Assembly: GCF_004358185.1 (NCBI RefSeq)
Contig: NZ_SMUV01000064.1
Location: forward strand, 1 to 64,000
Direction: 5' to 3'
From: Antarcticimicrobium luteum
GTDB lineage: Bacteria > Pseudomonadota > Alphaproteobacteria > Rhodobacterales > Rhodobacteraceae
Length of the DNA stretch: 64,000 bases
The notes beneath the pieces are model-generated. The model searched no databases and was not told the origin of the DNA. It worked only from the letters and a program-made list of their open reading frames with translations. How positions within the stretch are numbered: position 1 is the stretch's first letter; every line of letters starts with the position of its first letter. The translations under genes were made by a program, and so were the position numbers. This document shows, in pieces, positions 19,029-27,595 of this stretch.

Positions 19029-20603
19029 GTGACGACCTCTCCCCCCTCCGATTCCGACAAACCTGCGACAGAAGATCCGGGTGACGCTATGCGCGTACGT
19101 CTGGCGATCCTGGCGGCGGCGACGGTGCTGTTCCTGGCCTCGCTGGGCCAGACCAGCGTTTCGACCGCGCTGCCGATCATCGTGGGGCAGCTGGGCGGGC
19201 TCGATCATATCACCTGGGTGATCACCGCCTATCTTCTGGCCGCCACGGTGGGCGCGCCGGTGATGGGCAAGATGGGCGATCTGTTCGGGCGGCGTGTGGT
19301 CTTGCAGGCGGGGATCGGCGTGTTCCTGGCCGGCGCGGTCGTGAGCGCGCTGGCGCCCAGCATGTGGGCGCTGGTGGCAGGCCGTTTCATCCAGGGGCTG
19401 GGCGGAGGCGGGCTGATCGTGGTGGCGATGGCCTCGGTCGCCGATGTGCTGTCGCCACGCGAACGGGGCAGGGTGCAGGGCGCGCTGGGGGCGGTGTTCG
19501 GGGTCTCGACCGTGGTTGGACCGTTGGCCGGCGGCTTCATCGTGCAGCATCTGACCTGGCAATGGATCTTCTGGATCAATCTGCCGATCGGGCTGGCGGC
19601 CTTTGCCGTGCTCAGCCTGGCGCTGGAGGCGCGGCCGCCGCAGGCGCGGCCCTCGATCGACTATCTGGGCGCGGTTCTGCTGACGGCAACGCTGTCCAGC
19701 GCGGTGCTGATCTTTTCCGCCGGCGGCGTCAGCCTGGCCTGGACCAGCCCCGGCATGGCGGTGCTGGGCGCGGTGCTGGCGCTGTCGCTGACGGGCTTCA
19801 TCCTGACCGAACGCGTGGCGAAGGAGCCGATCCTGCCGCTGGAGCTGTTCCGCATCAACAATTTCGTCGTCTCCAATCTGGTCGGGCTGATCGTCGGCGG
19901 TGCGATGTTCGGCACCATCACCTTCGTTCCGATGTTCATGCAGGTGGTCAAGGGCGTGGCGCCGTCGCCGTCGGGGATGTTCCTGACGCCGATGATGCTG
20001 GGGCTGGTGGGCGCCTCGGCGCTGGCCGGGCGCGTGATGGCGCGTACCGGGCGGTACAGGATGCTGCCGGTCTGGTCGACACTGCTCCTGGCGGTGGGGA
20101 TGGCGGGCATGGCGACCATCGGCGCGGCGACGCCGAACGGGCTGATCGTGCTTTATGTCTTTATCGCCGGTATCGGTATCGGCCCGGTGATGAGCGTGAG
20201 CGTGACCGCGATCCAGAACGCGGTGCCGCGCGAGACCGTCGGCGTCGGCACCGCCAGCGCCAACATGTTCCGACTGATCGGCGGGTCGATCGGCACCGCA
20301 GTGTTCGGCGCGATGTTCTCGACCGGGCTGACCGCCCGGCTCTCCTCGCTGGGGATCGAGGGGGTCGGCCAGGGTGGCCGGCTGACCGGCGCGGCGCTGG
20401 CCGCGCTTGGCCCGGCAGAGCGGGCAGAGGTCGTCGCCGCCATTGCCGGGGCTCTGCATCCGGTGTTCTGGAGCTCCGCCTTGCTGGGGGTGTTGGCCAG
20501 CGCCGCGGCGCTGTTGATGCGCGAGAGGCCGCTGGAGGATGCTCTGGTGTCGCATCATAGCGCGCCCAAGCCGGCGGAGCCGGTGCGCACGGCGGCGGAG
20601 TGA
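19029..20603 (+). CDS. MFS multidrug exporter, DHA2 (EmrB/QacA) family, 14 TM
   Basis: 524 residues with about 14 hydrophobic helices. Motif A-like GKMGDLFGRR lies near 79-88. Motif C-like GAVFGVSTVVGPLAGGF at about 155-171 marks a drug:H+ antiporter. The first TM is preceded by about 28 polar residues. The GTG at 19029 gives this form; an ATG at 19089 would drop the tail. A short frame (18928-19032) overlaps the GTG by GTGA. Regulation is probably double: MarR at the operator and attenuation in the leader. Substrate unknown. Confidence 0.88.
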   Translation: MTTSPPSDSDKPATEDPGDAMRVRLAILAAATVLFLASLGQTSVSTALPIIVGQLGGLDHITWVITAYLLAATVGAPVMGKMGDLFGRRVVLQAGIGVFLAGAVVSALAPSMWALVAGRFIQGLGGGGLIVVAMASVADVLSPRERGRVQGALGAVFGVSTVVGPLAGGFIVQHLTWQWIFWINLPIGLAAFAVLSLALEARPPQARPSIDYLGAVLLTATLSSAVLIFSAGGVSLAWTSPGMAVLGAVLALSLTGFILTERVAKEPILPLELFRINNFVVSNLVGLIVGGAMFGTITFVPMFMQVVKGVAPSPSGMFLTPMMLGLVGASALAGRVMARTGRYRMLPVWSTLLLAVGMAGMATIGAATPNGLIVLYVFIAGIGIGPVMSVSVTAIQNAVPRETVGVGTASANMFRLIGGSIGTAVFGAMFSTGLTARLSSLGIEGVGQGGRLTGAALAALGPAERAEVVAAIAGALHPVFWSSALLGVLASAAALLMRERPLEDALVSHHSAPKPAEPVRTAAE

Positions 20604-20627
20604 CGGCTTAGAGCCGGTCGATCAACA

Positions 20628-20705
20628 GAGCAAGCCGCGCGCGCCAGACCGCAGGGACGGTCCGGCGCTTGCGCGGCGCCCTGTGGGCTTGTTCCGTGCA
20701 GGGGG
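20628..20705 (+). repeat. Intergenic palindromic repeat, copy 2
   Basis: 20641-20705 matches the reverse complement of 13539-13603 at about 61 of 65 bases. The core GCGCCAGACCG-N6-CGGTCCGGCGC (20641-20668) forms a hairpin with one mismatch, and outer arms (GAGCAAGCC with GGGCTTGTTC) extend it. It lies between the convergent exporter and tad genes. Confidence 0.7.
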
Positions 20706-20748
20706 CAAAGTTCGGAGGGTTGCTTCGAGGGGGCGGGTCATGCCCCGG

Positions 20749-22056
20749 TCACTTCACGATATGTGCCTCGCGCACGAACATGTTGTCCCAGGCGCGGTCG
20801 ATCAGCTCCGGCGTCATCTGATAGGGAACGCCCTCGAACTCGCAGATCGAGATCATCTGGTCGATCAGGAAGACCGGCTGGTAATTGGCATAAACATTGT
20901 CGATCACCGGGTATTTTTCCTTCAGCAGGTAGAGCAGCGTGGACTCGTCCAGCGGCATTCCCTTCTTGCGCGCGACCAGTGCGAAGATTCTCAGGAAATC
21001 CTCCTGGCTGGGCCCGTCGATCAGGATCTTGAAGAAGATCCGGCGCAGGGCCGCCTTGTCGAAAATCTCGTTCGGGTGGAAGTTGGTCGAGAAGATCACC
21101 AGCGTATCGAAGGGCACCTCGAACTTCTCGCCCGATTGCAGGCCGAGGATGTCCTTGTTCTCCTCCAGCGGAACGATCCAGCGGTTGATCAGCGCCTGCG
21201 GCGATTCCGCCTGACGGCCGAGGTCGTCGACGATGAAGATCCCCCCCGTCGATTTTAGCTGCAGCGGCGCCTGATAGGTGCGCGCGGTGGGATTATAGAC
21301 CAGATCCAGCATGTCGAGCGACAGCTCGCCTCCGGTCACCACCGTGGGCCGTTCGCACATCACATAGCGTTCGTCGAACCGTTTGGCCCGGCGCAGGCTG
21401 TGTGGGTCGTCGGGGGTCTGTTGGATGGCGTTATGTACGATCGGGTCGTACATGGTGATCACCTGGCCGGAATATTCGATTGCGCGCGGCACATAGATGC
21501 GGTCGCCCAATGCGCTGCGGATGCCGTTGGAGATCGAGGATTTCCCGTTGCCGGGCGGCCCGTACATCAGGATCGAGCGTCCCGCGCTGACCGCCGGGCC
21601 CAGATGATCGAGCAGGCTGTCGGGCAGGACCAGATGCCCCATCGCCTTGGTCAGCTGATCGCGCGTCACCTGGATGTTGCGGATCGACTGCCGCCTGACC
21701 TGTTCCCCGTAGATCTTCAGCGGTACCGGCATCGCGCCGAAATATTCCGACTGCGCCAGCGCATCGAGCGCGCGCGCCTTGCCCGCCTCGGTCAGCTGAT
21801 AGCCCATCTCGCCGCCGGAATTGGCGTTCAGCGTGCCGGTCGCCTCGAGCAGGCGCTGACCGCGCGCCATGTCCAGCAGCTCCTGCGTGACCGGGATCGG
21901 CAGGCACAGCGCCTGGGCTGTCTCGCTGGCGGTCTCGGTGGTCTTGCGGAACATGGTCTTGAGAAGGATGTCCCGCATCATCACGGTGGGCAGCTGCAGC
22001 TCGTCGAGGCTGCGGGGGGTGGGCGGCGCAAGCGCCGGGCTGGTCTGCATGTTCAT
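20749..22056 (-). CDS. AAA-type ATPase at the end of the tad locus
   Basis: 435 residues. Walker A MYGPPGNGKSSIS lies near 200-212. Walker B GGIFIVDDLGRQ near 282-293 and a sensor-1-like IFSTNFHPNE near 338-347 follow, so it is an AAA+ ATPase. The N-terminal 150 residues hold a helical domain (DELQLPTVMMRDILLK, PVTQELLDMARGQ). Homologues commonly end tad/cpa loci in Rhodobacterales. The role in pilus assembly is unassigned and distinct from the TadA motor. The ATG at 22056 has GAAGG eight bases before it; a longer frame upstream lacks support. The gene follows cpaA after a 129-bp gap. Confidence 0.8.
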   Translation of the reverse strand: MNMQTSPALAPPTPRSLDELQLPTVMMRDILLKTMFRKTTETASETAQALCLPIPVTQELLDMARGQRLLEATGTLNANSGGEMGYQLTEAGKARALDALAQSEYFGAMPVPLKIYGEQVRRQSIRNIQVTRDQLTKAMGHLVLPDSLLDHLGPAVSAGRSILMYGPPGNGKSSISNGIRSALGDRIYVPRAIEYSGQVITMYDPIVHNAIQQTPDDPHSLRRAKRFDERYVMCERPTVVTGGELSLDMLDLVYNPTARTYQAPLQLKSTGGIFIVDDLGRQAESPQALINRWIVPLEENKDILGLQSGEKFEVPFDTLVIFSTNFHPNEIFDKAALRRIFFKILIDGPSQEDFLRIFALVARKKGMPLDESTLLYLLKEKYPVIDNVYANYQPVFLIDQMISICEFEGVPYQMTPELIDRAWDNMFVREAHIVK

Positions 22057-22185
22057 GATCGTGGCCTTCGAGGTCCCGGTCCGGTCTGATGTGGTGCGGG
22101 GCCGTCGATCCGGCCCCTCGGGGGCAGAATGCCCGCGCATTGTGGCATCAGATGGGCAAAGACGGGGCACCCCTCCGCGCGCGGC

Positions 22186-22680
22186 TCAGATACCGTAGGC
22201 GGCGCCGAGGATCAGATACAGCGCGAGGGTGCCGCCCAGCGACAGCCCCATCGGAAATTTCCAGCCCGAGTGCCAGCTTTTCCAGTCGGGCGCGATGCGG
22301 CGCAGGGGGGTGTATTTGATCAGCCGGTGAGTGACGAAGGCGGCGAGCAGATTGGCGGCGAACAGCGCCAGCAGCAGCCGCAGGTCGCCCGGAGCGATGA
22401 ACGGGGCGGCGACGGCGGCGAATTTCGCGTCGCCCGCGCCCATTGCGCCCGCCACGGTCAGGATGAAGCCGAGCAGCAGTACCGCCAGCAGTTGCACCAG
22501 CCGCATACCGTAGACCGGCAGCGGCAGGGCGATCAGCCCGACGATCACGAACACCACCGCCAGCGCCAGAACCGCCTGGTTGGTGATGCGCATCTCGCGC
22601 AGGTCGGTGAAACAGACGTAGAGGCAGATCGGCAGGACGAAGGGCAGGAACCACAGCGCCGCCGTGCTGGCGATGGTCAT
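22186..22680 (-). CDS. cpaA: Prepilin peptidase CpaA/TadV (A24 family)
   Basis: 164 residues, nearly all hydrophobic helices. The two catalytic aspartates of A24 aspartyl peptidases are visible: FTDLREMRI near residue 25 and MGAGDAKFAA (GxGD) near 82. It cleaves the Flp prepilin leader at the cytoplasmic face. It lacks the N-terminal methyltransferase domain, as CpaA/TadV proteins do. The ATG at 22680 lies four bases after the upstream gene's stop. Confidence 0.92.
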   Translation of the reverse strand: MTIASTAALWFLPFVLPICLYVCFTDLREMRITNQAVLALAVVFVIVGLIALPLPVYGMRLVQLLAVLLLGFILTVAGAMGAGDAKFAAVAAPFIAPGDLRLLLALFAANLLAAFVTHRLIKYTPLRRIAPDWKSWHSGWKFPMGLSLGGTLALYLILGAAYGI

Positions 22681-22684
22681 CGGT

Positions 22685-23533
22685 TCAGCCGGTCTCGAGC
22701 GCGCGGAGCGAGCGGACCGCCTCTTCGAAATGCTGCGGATGGGTGCTGATCGCCTCACGCAACAGGGTCTTGCCGGTGGTCACATCGCCCTGTTTGACGG
22801 CCGACAGCGCCAGCGTGTGCAATAGCTGCGCCCGTTCGGTCTGATCCATCGGGATCACCGGCAGGCTGTAGTTGCGCTGTGCGCCGCGGGCCAGAACCAG
22901 ATTGTTCTTGGCGGTGAACAGGGTGGGATCCTGCCGGATGGCATCGCCGAACAGCCGCTCGGCATCAGAGAAATCGCCGCGGGTCAGCTTGGAATAGCCC
23001 CAGTTGTTCAGCACGCCGGAGGGCCGCGTGGTCAGACCCACGGCGGTTTCATAGAAACTGTCCGCGCGCGACCATTCGCGGCTGGCATCGGCGACCATCG
23101 CCTCCAGCCGGTAGCGTTTGAAGGTCTCATGGGTCGGCGGCACGGTGTCGAGCGTCTTTTTCGCCCGGTCCCATTCGCCGTTGCGGATCAGCGCGTCAGC
23201 AAGATCGACCTTGTCCTCGTCGGTGGCCTCCGCCATCCCCAGCACCTTGGACCAGGCCGCCACCGCCTCGGTGTTGCGCTTGGCGCGCACCAGCGATTTG
23301 GCCAGCCCGCGCTGCAACTCGGTCTTTTCCGGCTTGGTCTTGACCGCACGGCTGAAATAATCGACCGCCTCGTTTGGATCGGCGACGGTCAACATCACAT
23401 CATTGAGGTTGGTTTCGTCGACCACGTTGACGTCCTGAAAGGCCCGTTCGACGGTGTCGCCGCTTTTCTCTGCGCAGGCCGACAGCGCCAGCCCGGCTGC
23501 CAGACAGCCCGGAATCAGAAAGAGGTGGCGCAT
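22685..23533 (-). CDS. TPR lipoprotein of the tad locus
   Basis: 282 residues. A signal peptide with lipobox LSACAEKSG has the lipid-bearing Cys at about residue 20. TPR-like helical repeats follow (NEAVDYFSRAV, TEAVAAWSKVL, EWDRAKKTL, SDAERLFGDAIRQDP). It probably works with TadD as an assembly lipoprotein; in other tad loci TadD helps localise the secretin. Two TPR lipoproteins in tandem is frequent in this group. Confidence 0.8.
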   Translation of the reverse strand: MRHLFLIPGCLAAGLALSACAEKSGDTVERAFQDVNVVDETNLNDVMLTVADPNEAVDYFSRAVKTKPEKTELQRGLAKSLVRAKRNTEAVAAWSKVLGMAEATDEDKVDLADALIRNGEWDRAKKTLDTVPPTHETFKRYRLEAMVADASREWSRADSFYETAVGLTTRPSGVLNNWGYSKLTRGDFSDAERLFGDAIRQDPTLFTAKNNLVLARGAQRNYSLPVIPMDQTERAQLLHTLALSAVKQGDVTTGKTLLREAISTHPQHFEEAVRSLRALETG

Positions 23534-23564
23534 GGTGTGCGTCCTTGTACTGCTCTCGCCTCGG

Positions 23565-24155
23565 TCATGGTGTCTTGCGGATCAGGAACTCGCTTCTGCC
23601 CCGCCGCACCAGTTTGAAGTCTTGCTTTTGCTCATCATTATTAGCAGGATTTTCCGATTTTGCGAGGGCTAAGCGCAGATTGTCCCGGATTGCGTCACTT
23701 TCGCCATTGTCCATCGCATAGGCGCGTCGGAAAATTTCGCTTGCCTCCGCGTGCTTGCCGCGCTCCATCAGCACGACGCCCAGATTGTTCCAGGCCTCGG
23801 GCCAGTCCGGCGCCGCCTCGACCGCGCGGCGCAGCATGGTCTCGGCCTGGCCCAGTCGGCCCAGCCCCAGATTGGCCGAGCCGAGTCCGGTCAGCACGTC
23901 GGGGGTCATGCCCTGGTCCAGCGCGGCGCGGGTAAAGGCCTCCAGCGCCAGTTCGTACTCTCCCGCCGTCATCAGGCGGTGGGCGATCGCGATGTTGTCC
24001 TCGGGGACCGCGCGCAGGTCGACGCCCGGCGCATAGGGGCCGCCTTCGGGTCCGGCGATGGGCTTGGGCGAACAGGCGGCCACCGCGGCGGTCGCCGCGA
24101 TGGCCGTGATCAGTCTGAACAGTGGTGCGGCCCGTGTCACACCGATCGGTGTCAT
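23565..24155 (-). CDS. tadD: Tad pilus lipoprotein TadD (TPR)
   Basis: 196 residues. A lipobox VAACSPK puts the acylated Cys at about 28. Three TPR units follow at about 50-160 (YELALEAFTRAALDQG, LGQAETMLRRAVEAAPD, WNNLGVVLMERGKHAEASEIF). TadD-type proteins act as pilotins or scaffolds for the RcpA/CpaC secretin. The start is four bases after the tadC stop, so it is tightly coupled. Confidence 0.85.
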   Translation of the reverse strand: MTPIGVTRAAPLFRLITAIAATAAVAACSPKPIAGPEGGPYAPGVDLRAVPEDNIAIAHRLMTAGEYELALEAFTRAALDQGMTPDVLTGLGSANLGLGRLGQAETMLRRAVEAAPDWPEAWNNLGVVLMERGKHAEASEIFRRAYAMDNGESDAIRDNLRLALAKSENPANNDEQKQDFKLVRRGRSEFLIRKTP

Positions 24156-24159
24156 GGTG

Positions 24160-25140
24160 TCAGTTGCTCATGTTGCCCAGGTCCATGATGCCGTTGACCG
24201 AAGGGCCGACCAGGATGATCAGCAGCGGCGGAACCGTCAGCATCATTGTGGCAAGCGTCATTTTGGTTGGCAACTTGTTTGCCGCTTCTTCGGCGCGCAT
24301 CACCCGCTTGTCACGCATCTCGCTGGCATAGACGCGCAGGGCCTCGGCGATCGAGGTGCCGAAGGCGGCCGACTGGATCATCACGGTCACGAAAGAGGAG
24401 ACATCCTGCACCCCGCAGCGCGTGGCCATGTCGCGCAGCACCCGGTCCTTGTCCTTGCCGGCCTTCATCTCATAGGCGACGATCTCGAACTCGTCTGCCA
24501 GCGACGGGCAGGAGGCGTGCAGCTCCTTGGCGACCCGAACGATCGACTGATCCAGCGACTGGCCAGCCTCGACGCAGACCAGCATCATGTCCAGTGCATC
24601 GGGAAAGCCGCCGGTAATCTGTTCCTTGCGCTCTTCGACGCGGCGGGTGATCCAGTATTTCGGCAGCAGATACCCCGCCCCGCCCGGTCCGATCACAAAC
24701 ATGACCAGTTTCTGGGTGGTCAGCGTCTCGCCGCCGCCCAGCGACAGAACGTACAAAAACCCGAGCAGAAGCCCCAGAATTCCCAGCGCGAACTGGGCGA
24801 AGTGGAAATAGCGCACCGCATCCTTGGACTGGTATCCGGCCTGGCGCAGCTTGAGCTGCATGGCCGAGAGTTCCTCGGCGTCCTGCGGTTCGAGGAAGGT
24901 GGCGAAACGGTCCAGCTTTTCGTTGCGCCCGCGCTGACGAAGCTGTTTTTTCTTCGCGGGCGGCGCGGCGGCCTTTTCGGTGTCGCGCTTCAGCTTTTTC
25001 AGCGGATCTTCGGGCTGGTTCAGCAGCAGCGGAACCGCCAGCAGGATCATGAACATCCCAAGCACACCGACCACGATCAGCGGCCCGAATTCGCCCAGTT
25101 GCCCGGTCAGGAAATCGTTTATTCTGTCAAACAGGCTCAT
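24160..25140 (-). CDS. tadC: Tad inner-membrane platform protein TadC
   Basis: 326 residues with a T2SF (GspF) domain. Membrane helices lie near 20-40, 118-135, 140-165 and at the C-terminus (TKMTLATMMLTVPPLLIILVG). The GspF core is visible as ALDMMLVCVEAGQSLDQSI near 190. With TadB it forms the platform on which the TadA ATPase acts. The order tadA-tadB-tadC is the standard one. Confidence 0.93.
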   Translation of the reverse strand: MSLFDRINDFLTGQLGEFGPLIVVGVLGMFMILLAVPLLLNQPEDPLKKLKRDTEKAAAPPAKKKQLRQRGRNEKLDRFATFLEPQDAEELSAMQLKLRQAGYQSKDAVRYFHFAQFALGILGLLLGFLYVLSLGGGETLTTQKLVMFVIGPGGAGYLLPKYWITRRVEERKEQITGGFPDALDMMLVCVEAGQSLDQSIVRVAKELHASCPSLADEFEIVAYEMKAGKDKDRVLRDMATRCGVQDVSSFVTVMIQSAAFGTSIAEALRVYASEMRDKRVMRAEEAANKLPTKMTLATMMLTVPPLLIILVGPSVNGIMDLGNMSN

Positions 25141-25149
25141 GGCTGGCCC

Positions 25150-26118
25150 TCACACTTTGATATTGGTCAGAACCCGCATCACGATCAGGTTGGCGCCCAG
25201 CAGGATGCCAACGACGAAACAGGCGGGTATGAACCAGGGGTGATCGATCACCTCGTCGTAATAACCGGGATCCTGGAGCAGGATTCCCATCAGGCAGAGC
25301 AGGGGAAAGGCCGACAGGAACTTGCCCGACCACTGTGCCTCGGCGGTGATCGCCTTGACCCGGCGGAACAGGCGGAACCGGGCGCGGATCACCTTGGACA
25401 GACCGGCCAGAACCTCGGCCAGGTTGCCGCCGGATTGTTGCTGGATGGTCACCGCAACGGCGAGGAACCGCATGTCCTGCATGTCCAGCCGCTCGGCCAT
25501 TTCCTTCAGCGCCTCGCTCACGTCGCGGCCATAGGCGGCCTCGTCGGCGATGATGCCGAATTCGGTGGCCAGCGGATCTTCGACCTCTTTCGCCACGATC
25601 TGGATCGCCGACGAGAACGGATGCCCCACCCGCAGGCTGCGCACCATCAGTTCGATCGCGTCGGGCAATTGCTCCTCGATCATCGACATGCGCTTCTTGG
25701 CCTTGCGGTTGATCCAGAAATAGACCCCGCCGACGCCGATCGCCGCCGAGGCCACGCCGCGGATCAGCGGGGTCGTCTCGGTTCCGACGGACAGAACCAG
25801 AAAGCTCAGCCCGGCCACCCCGGCCATGATCAGGACAAGCTGGCGCGGGGTGAAGGCAATGGCCGCCTTCTGCGCCTTGTCCGCGATCAGCGAATAGAGC
25901 GGGATCGACTGTGATTTCAGGTGCTGGCGCATCTCCTTGCGCAGCTGTTCCAGAACCTGTTCGCGCCCGGCGCCCTTGTCGAGCATGTCGAGCCGGCGGT
26001 TGACCTTGCTGTTGAGGCTGATCGACTTGCCGAAGGACACCAGGTAGAGCCCTTCGACAAGGGCCAGAACCGCGATGAAGATCAGGCCATAGATGATGAC
26101 CTCTGCGCCCATCTGCAT
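25150..26118 (-). CDS. tadB: Tad inner-membrane platform protein TadB
   Basis: 322 residues. The N-terminal TM is at about 8-27. A pair of helices follows at about 95-135, then a T2SF domain with LPDAIELMVRSLRVGHPFSSAI near 162-183 and QQQSGGNLAEVLAGLSKVIRAR. TM helices stand at the C-terminus. Its ATG overlaps the tadA stop (TAATG), implying coupling. Partner of TadC. Confidence 0.94.
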   Translation of the reverse strand: MQMGAEVIIYGLIFIAVLALVEGLYLVSFGKSISLNSKVNRRLDMLDKGAGREQVLEQLRKEMRQHLKSQSIPLYSLIADKAQKAAIAFTPRQLVLIMAGVAGLSFLVLSVGTETTPLIRGVASAAIGVGGVYFWINRKAKKRMSMIEEQLPDAIELMVRSLRVGHPFSSAIQIVAKEVEDPLATEFGIIADEAAYGRDVSEALKEMAERLDMQDMRFLAVAVTIQQQSGGNLAEVLAGLSKVIRARFRLFRRVKAITAEAQWSGKFLSAFPLLCLMGILLQDPGYYDEVIDHPWFIPACFVVGILLGANLIVMRVLTNIKV

Positions 26119-27572
26119 TACGACATCTCCATCGTGGTGGGTTCATAGATCGAGGCCGGCAGATCATAGCCCCACATGCGAAACCGTTCCGAGAAATGGC
26201 TGCGCACGCCGGTTGCGGTGAAATGGCCGATGATCTTGTTGTTCGGGCCGATGCCGACGCGCTGAAAGCGGAAGATCTCCTGCATCGAGATCACGTCGCC
26301 CTCCATGCCGGTGATCTCGGTGATCGAGGTCATGCGGCGCGAACCGTCCTGCAGCCGGCTGGCCTGCACCACCAGGTTGACGGCGCTGGCGATCTGGCTG
26401 CGCAGCGCCTTGATCGGCATCTCGATCCCGGCCATGGCGATCATGTTTTCCATCCGGCTGACCGCGTCGCGGGCCGAGTTGGCGTGGATCGTGGTCATCG
26501 ACCCGTCGTGGCCGGTGTTCATCGCCTGCAACATGTCGATCACCTCGTCGCCGCGGGTCTCGCCGACGATGATGCGGTCGGGCCGCATCCTGAGCGCGTT
26601 CTTGAGGCAGTCGCGCGCGGTGACCTCACCCTTGCCTTCGACATTGGGCGGACGGCTTTCCATCCGGCCCACGTGGATCTGCTGGAGTTGCAGTTCCGCC
26701 GTGTCCTCGATGGTCAGGATGCGCTCGGAATTGCCGATGAAGCTCGAAAGCGCGTTGAGCGTCGTGGTCTTGCCCGAGCCGGTTCCGCCCGAGACGATGA
26801 TGTTCAGCCGGGTTGCGACCGCGGCCTGGAGATAGGCGGCCATCTCTTCGGTGAAGGCGCCGAACCCCACAAGATCGTCGATCGCCAGCTTGTCCTTCTT
26901 GAATTTCCGGATCGACACCAGCGACCCGTCCACGGCGATCGGCGGCACCATCGCGTTGAAGCGCGAGCCGTCGGACAGGCGGGCGTCGACATAGGGGTTT
27001 GATTCATCGACGCGCCGGCCCACCGCCGAAACGATCTTGTCGATGATCCGCAGCAGATGCTTTTCATCCTTGAAGGTGACGTCGCTGAGCTGCAGCTTGC
27101 CGTTGCGTTCGATGAACACCTGACGCGGACCGTTGACGAGGATATCGCTGACCGTGTCGTCCCGCAGCAGCGTTTCGAGCGGACCCAGCCCGGTCACCTC
27201 GTCGTACAGCTCTTTGTTGAGCGTTTGCCGGTCCTCGCGGTTGAGAACGATATTCTTCTCTTCCAGGTGCTCGCTGGCGATCGAACTGATCTCGTTGCGC
27301 AAATCGGCCTCGGAGGCATGTTCGAGCGCGGAGAGGTTGAGATTTTCCAGCAGCGCCCGGTGCAGCTCCAGTTTGATCTCGCCCAGCCGCTCCTTGCGCT
27401 TGCGGTCGCGGTCCTCGGGGGCCGCGGTGGCGGCTGCGGTGGGCATCGGCTTGCGCAGCCGGGAAACAGGCTGTGCTGCCGGCTCGGCCTTGGGCGCGCG
27501 CGTTTTCAATTGGGTTACGGCCGGCCCGGACGCGGCGCCTTCGGTGGCATCTTTGCGGAACTTGGAAAACAC
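26118..27572 (-). CDS. tadA: Tad/Cpa secretion ATPase TadA (CpaF)
   Basis: 484 residues of a type II/IV secretion ATPase. Walker A VSGGTGSGKTTTLNAL lies near 264-279, the Asp box ILTIEDTAELQL near 289-300 and Walker B region RMRPDRIIVGETRGDE near 330-345. The first 75 residues are low-complexity and basic, as in CpaF. It powers assembly and probably retraction of the Flp pilus. It is separated from cpaE by 23 bp. Confidence 0.97.
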   Translation of the reverse strand: MFSKFRKDATEGAASGPAVTQLKTRAPKAEPAAQPVSRLRKPMPTAAATAAPEDRDRKRKERLGEIKLELHRALLENLNLSALEHASEADLRNEISSIASEHLEEKNIVLNREDRQTLNKELYDEVTGLGPLETLLRDDTVSDILVNGPRQVFIERNGKLQLSDVTFKDEKHLLRIIDKIVSAVGRRVDESNPYVDARLSDGSRFNAMVPPIAVDGSLVSIRKFKKDKLAIDDLVGFGAFTEEMAAYLQAAVATRLNIIVSGGTGSGKTTTLNALSSFIGNSERILTIEDTAELQLQQIHVGRMESRPPNVEGKGEVTARDCLKNALRMRPDRIIVGETRGDEVIDMLQAMNTGHDGSMTTIHANSARDAVSRMENMIAMAGIEMPIKALRSQIASAVNLVVQASRLQDGSRRMTSITEITGMEGDVISMQEIFRFQRVGIGPNNKIIGHFTATGVRSHFSERFRMWGYDLPASIYEPTTMEMS

Positions 27573-27595
27573 GTTTAACTGCCCCCTTGTAAAAC

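Noticed and set aside
18882-20558. 558-codon frame antisense to the exporter
   Set aside because: Product is a Gln/Arg/His-rich shadow of the membrane protein.
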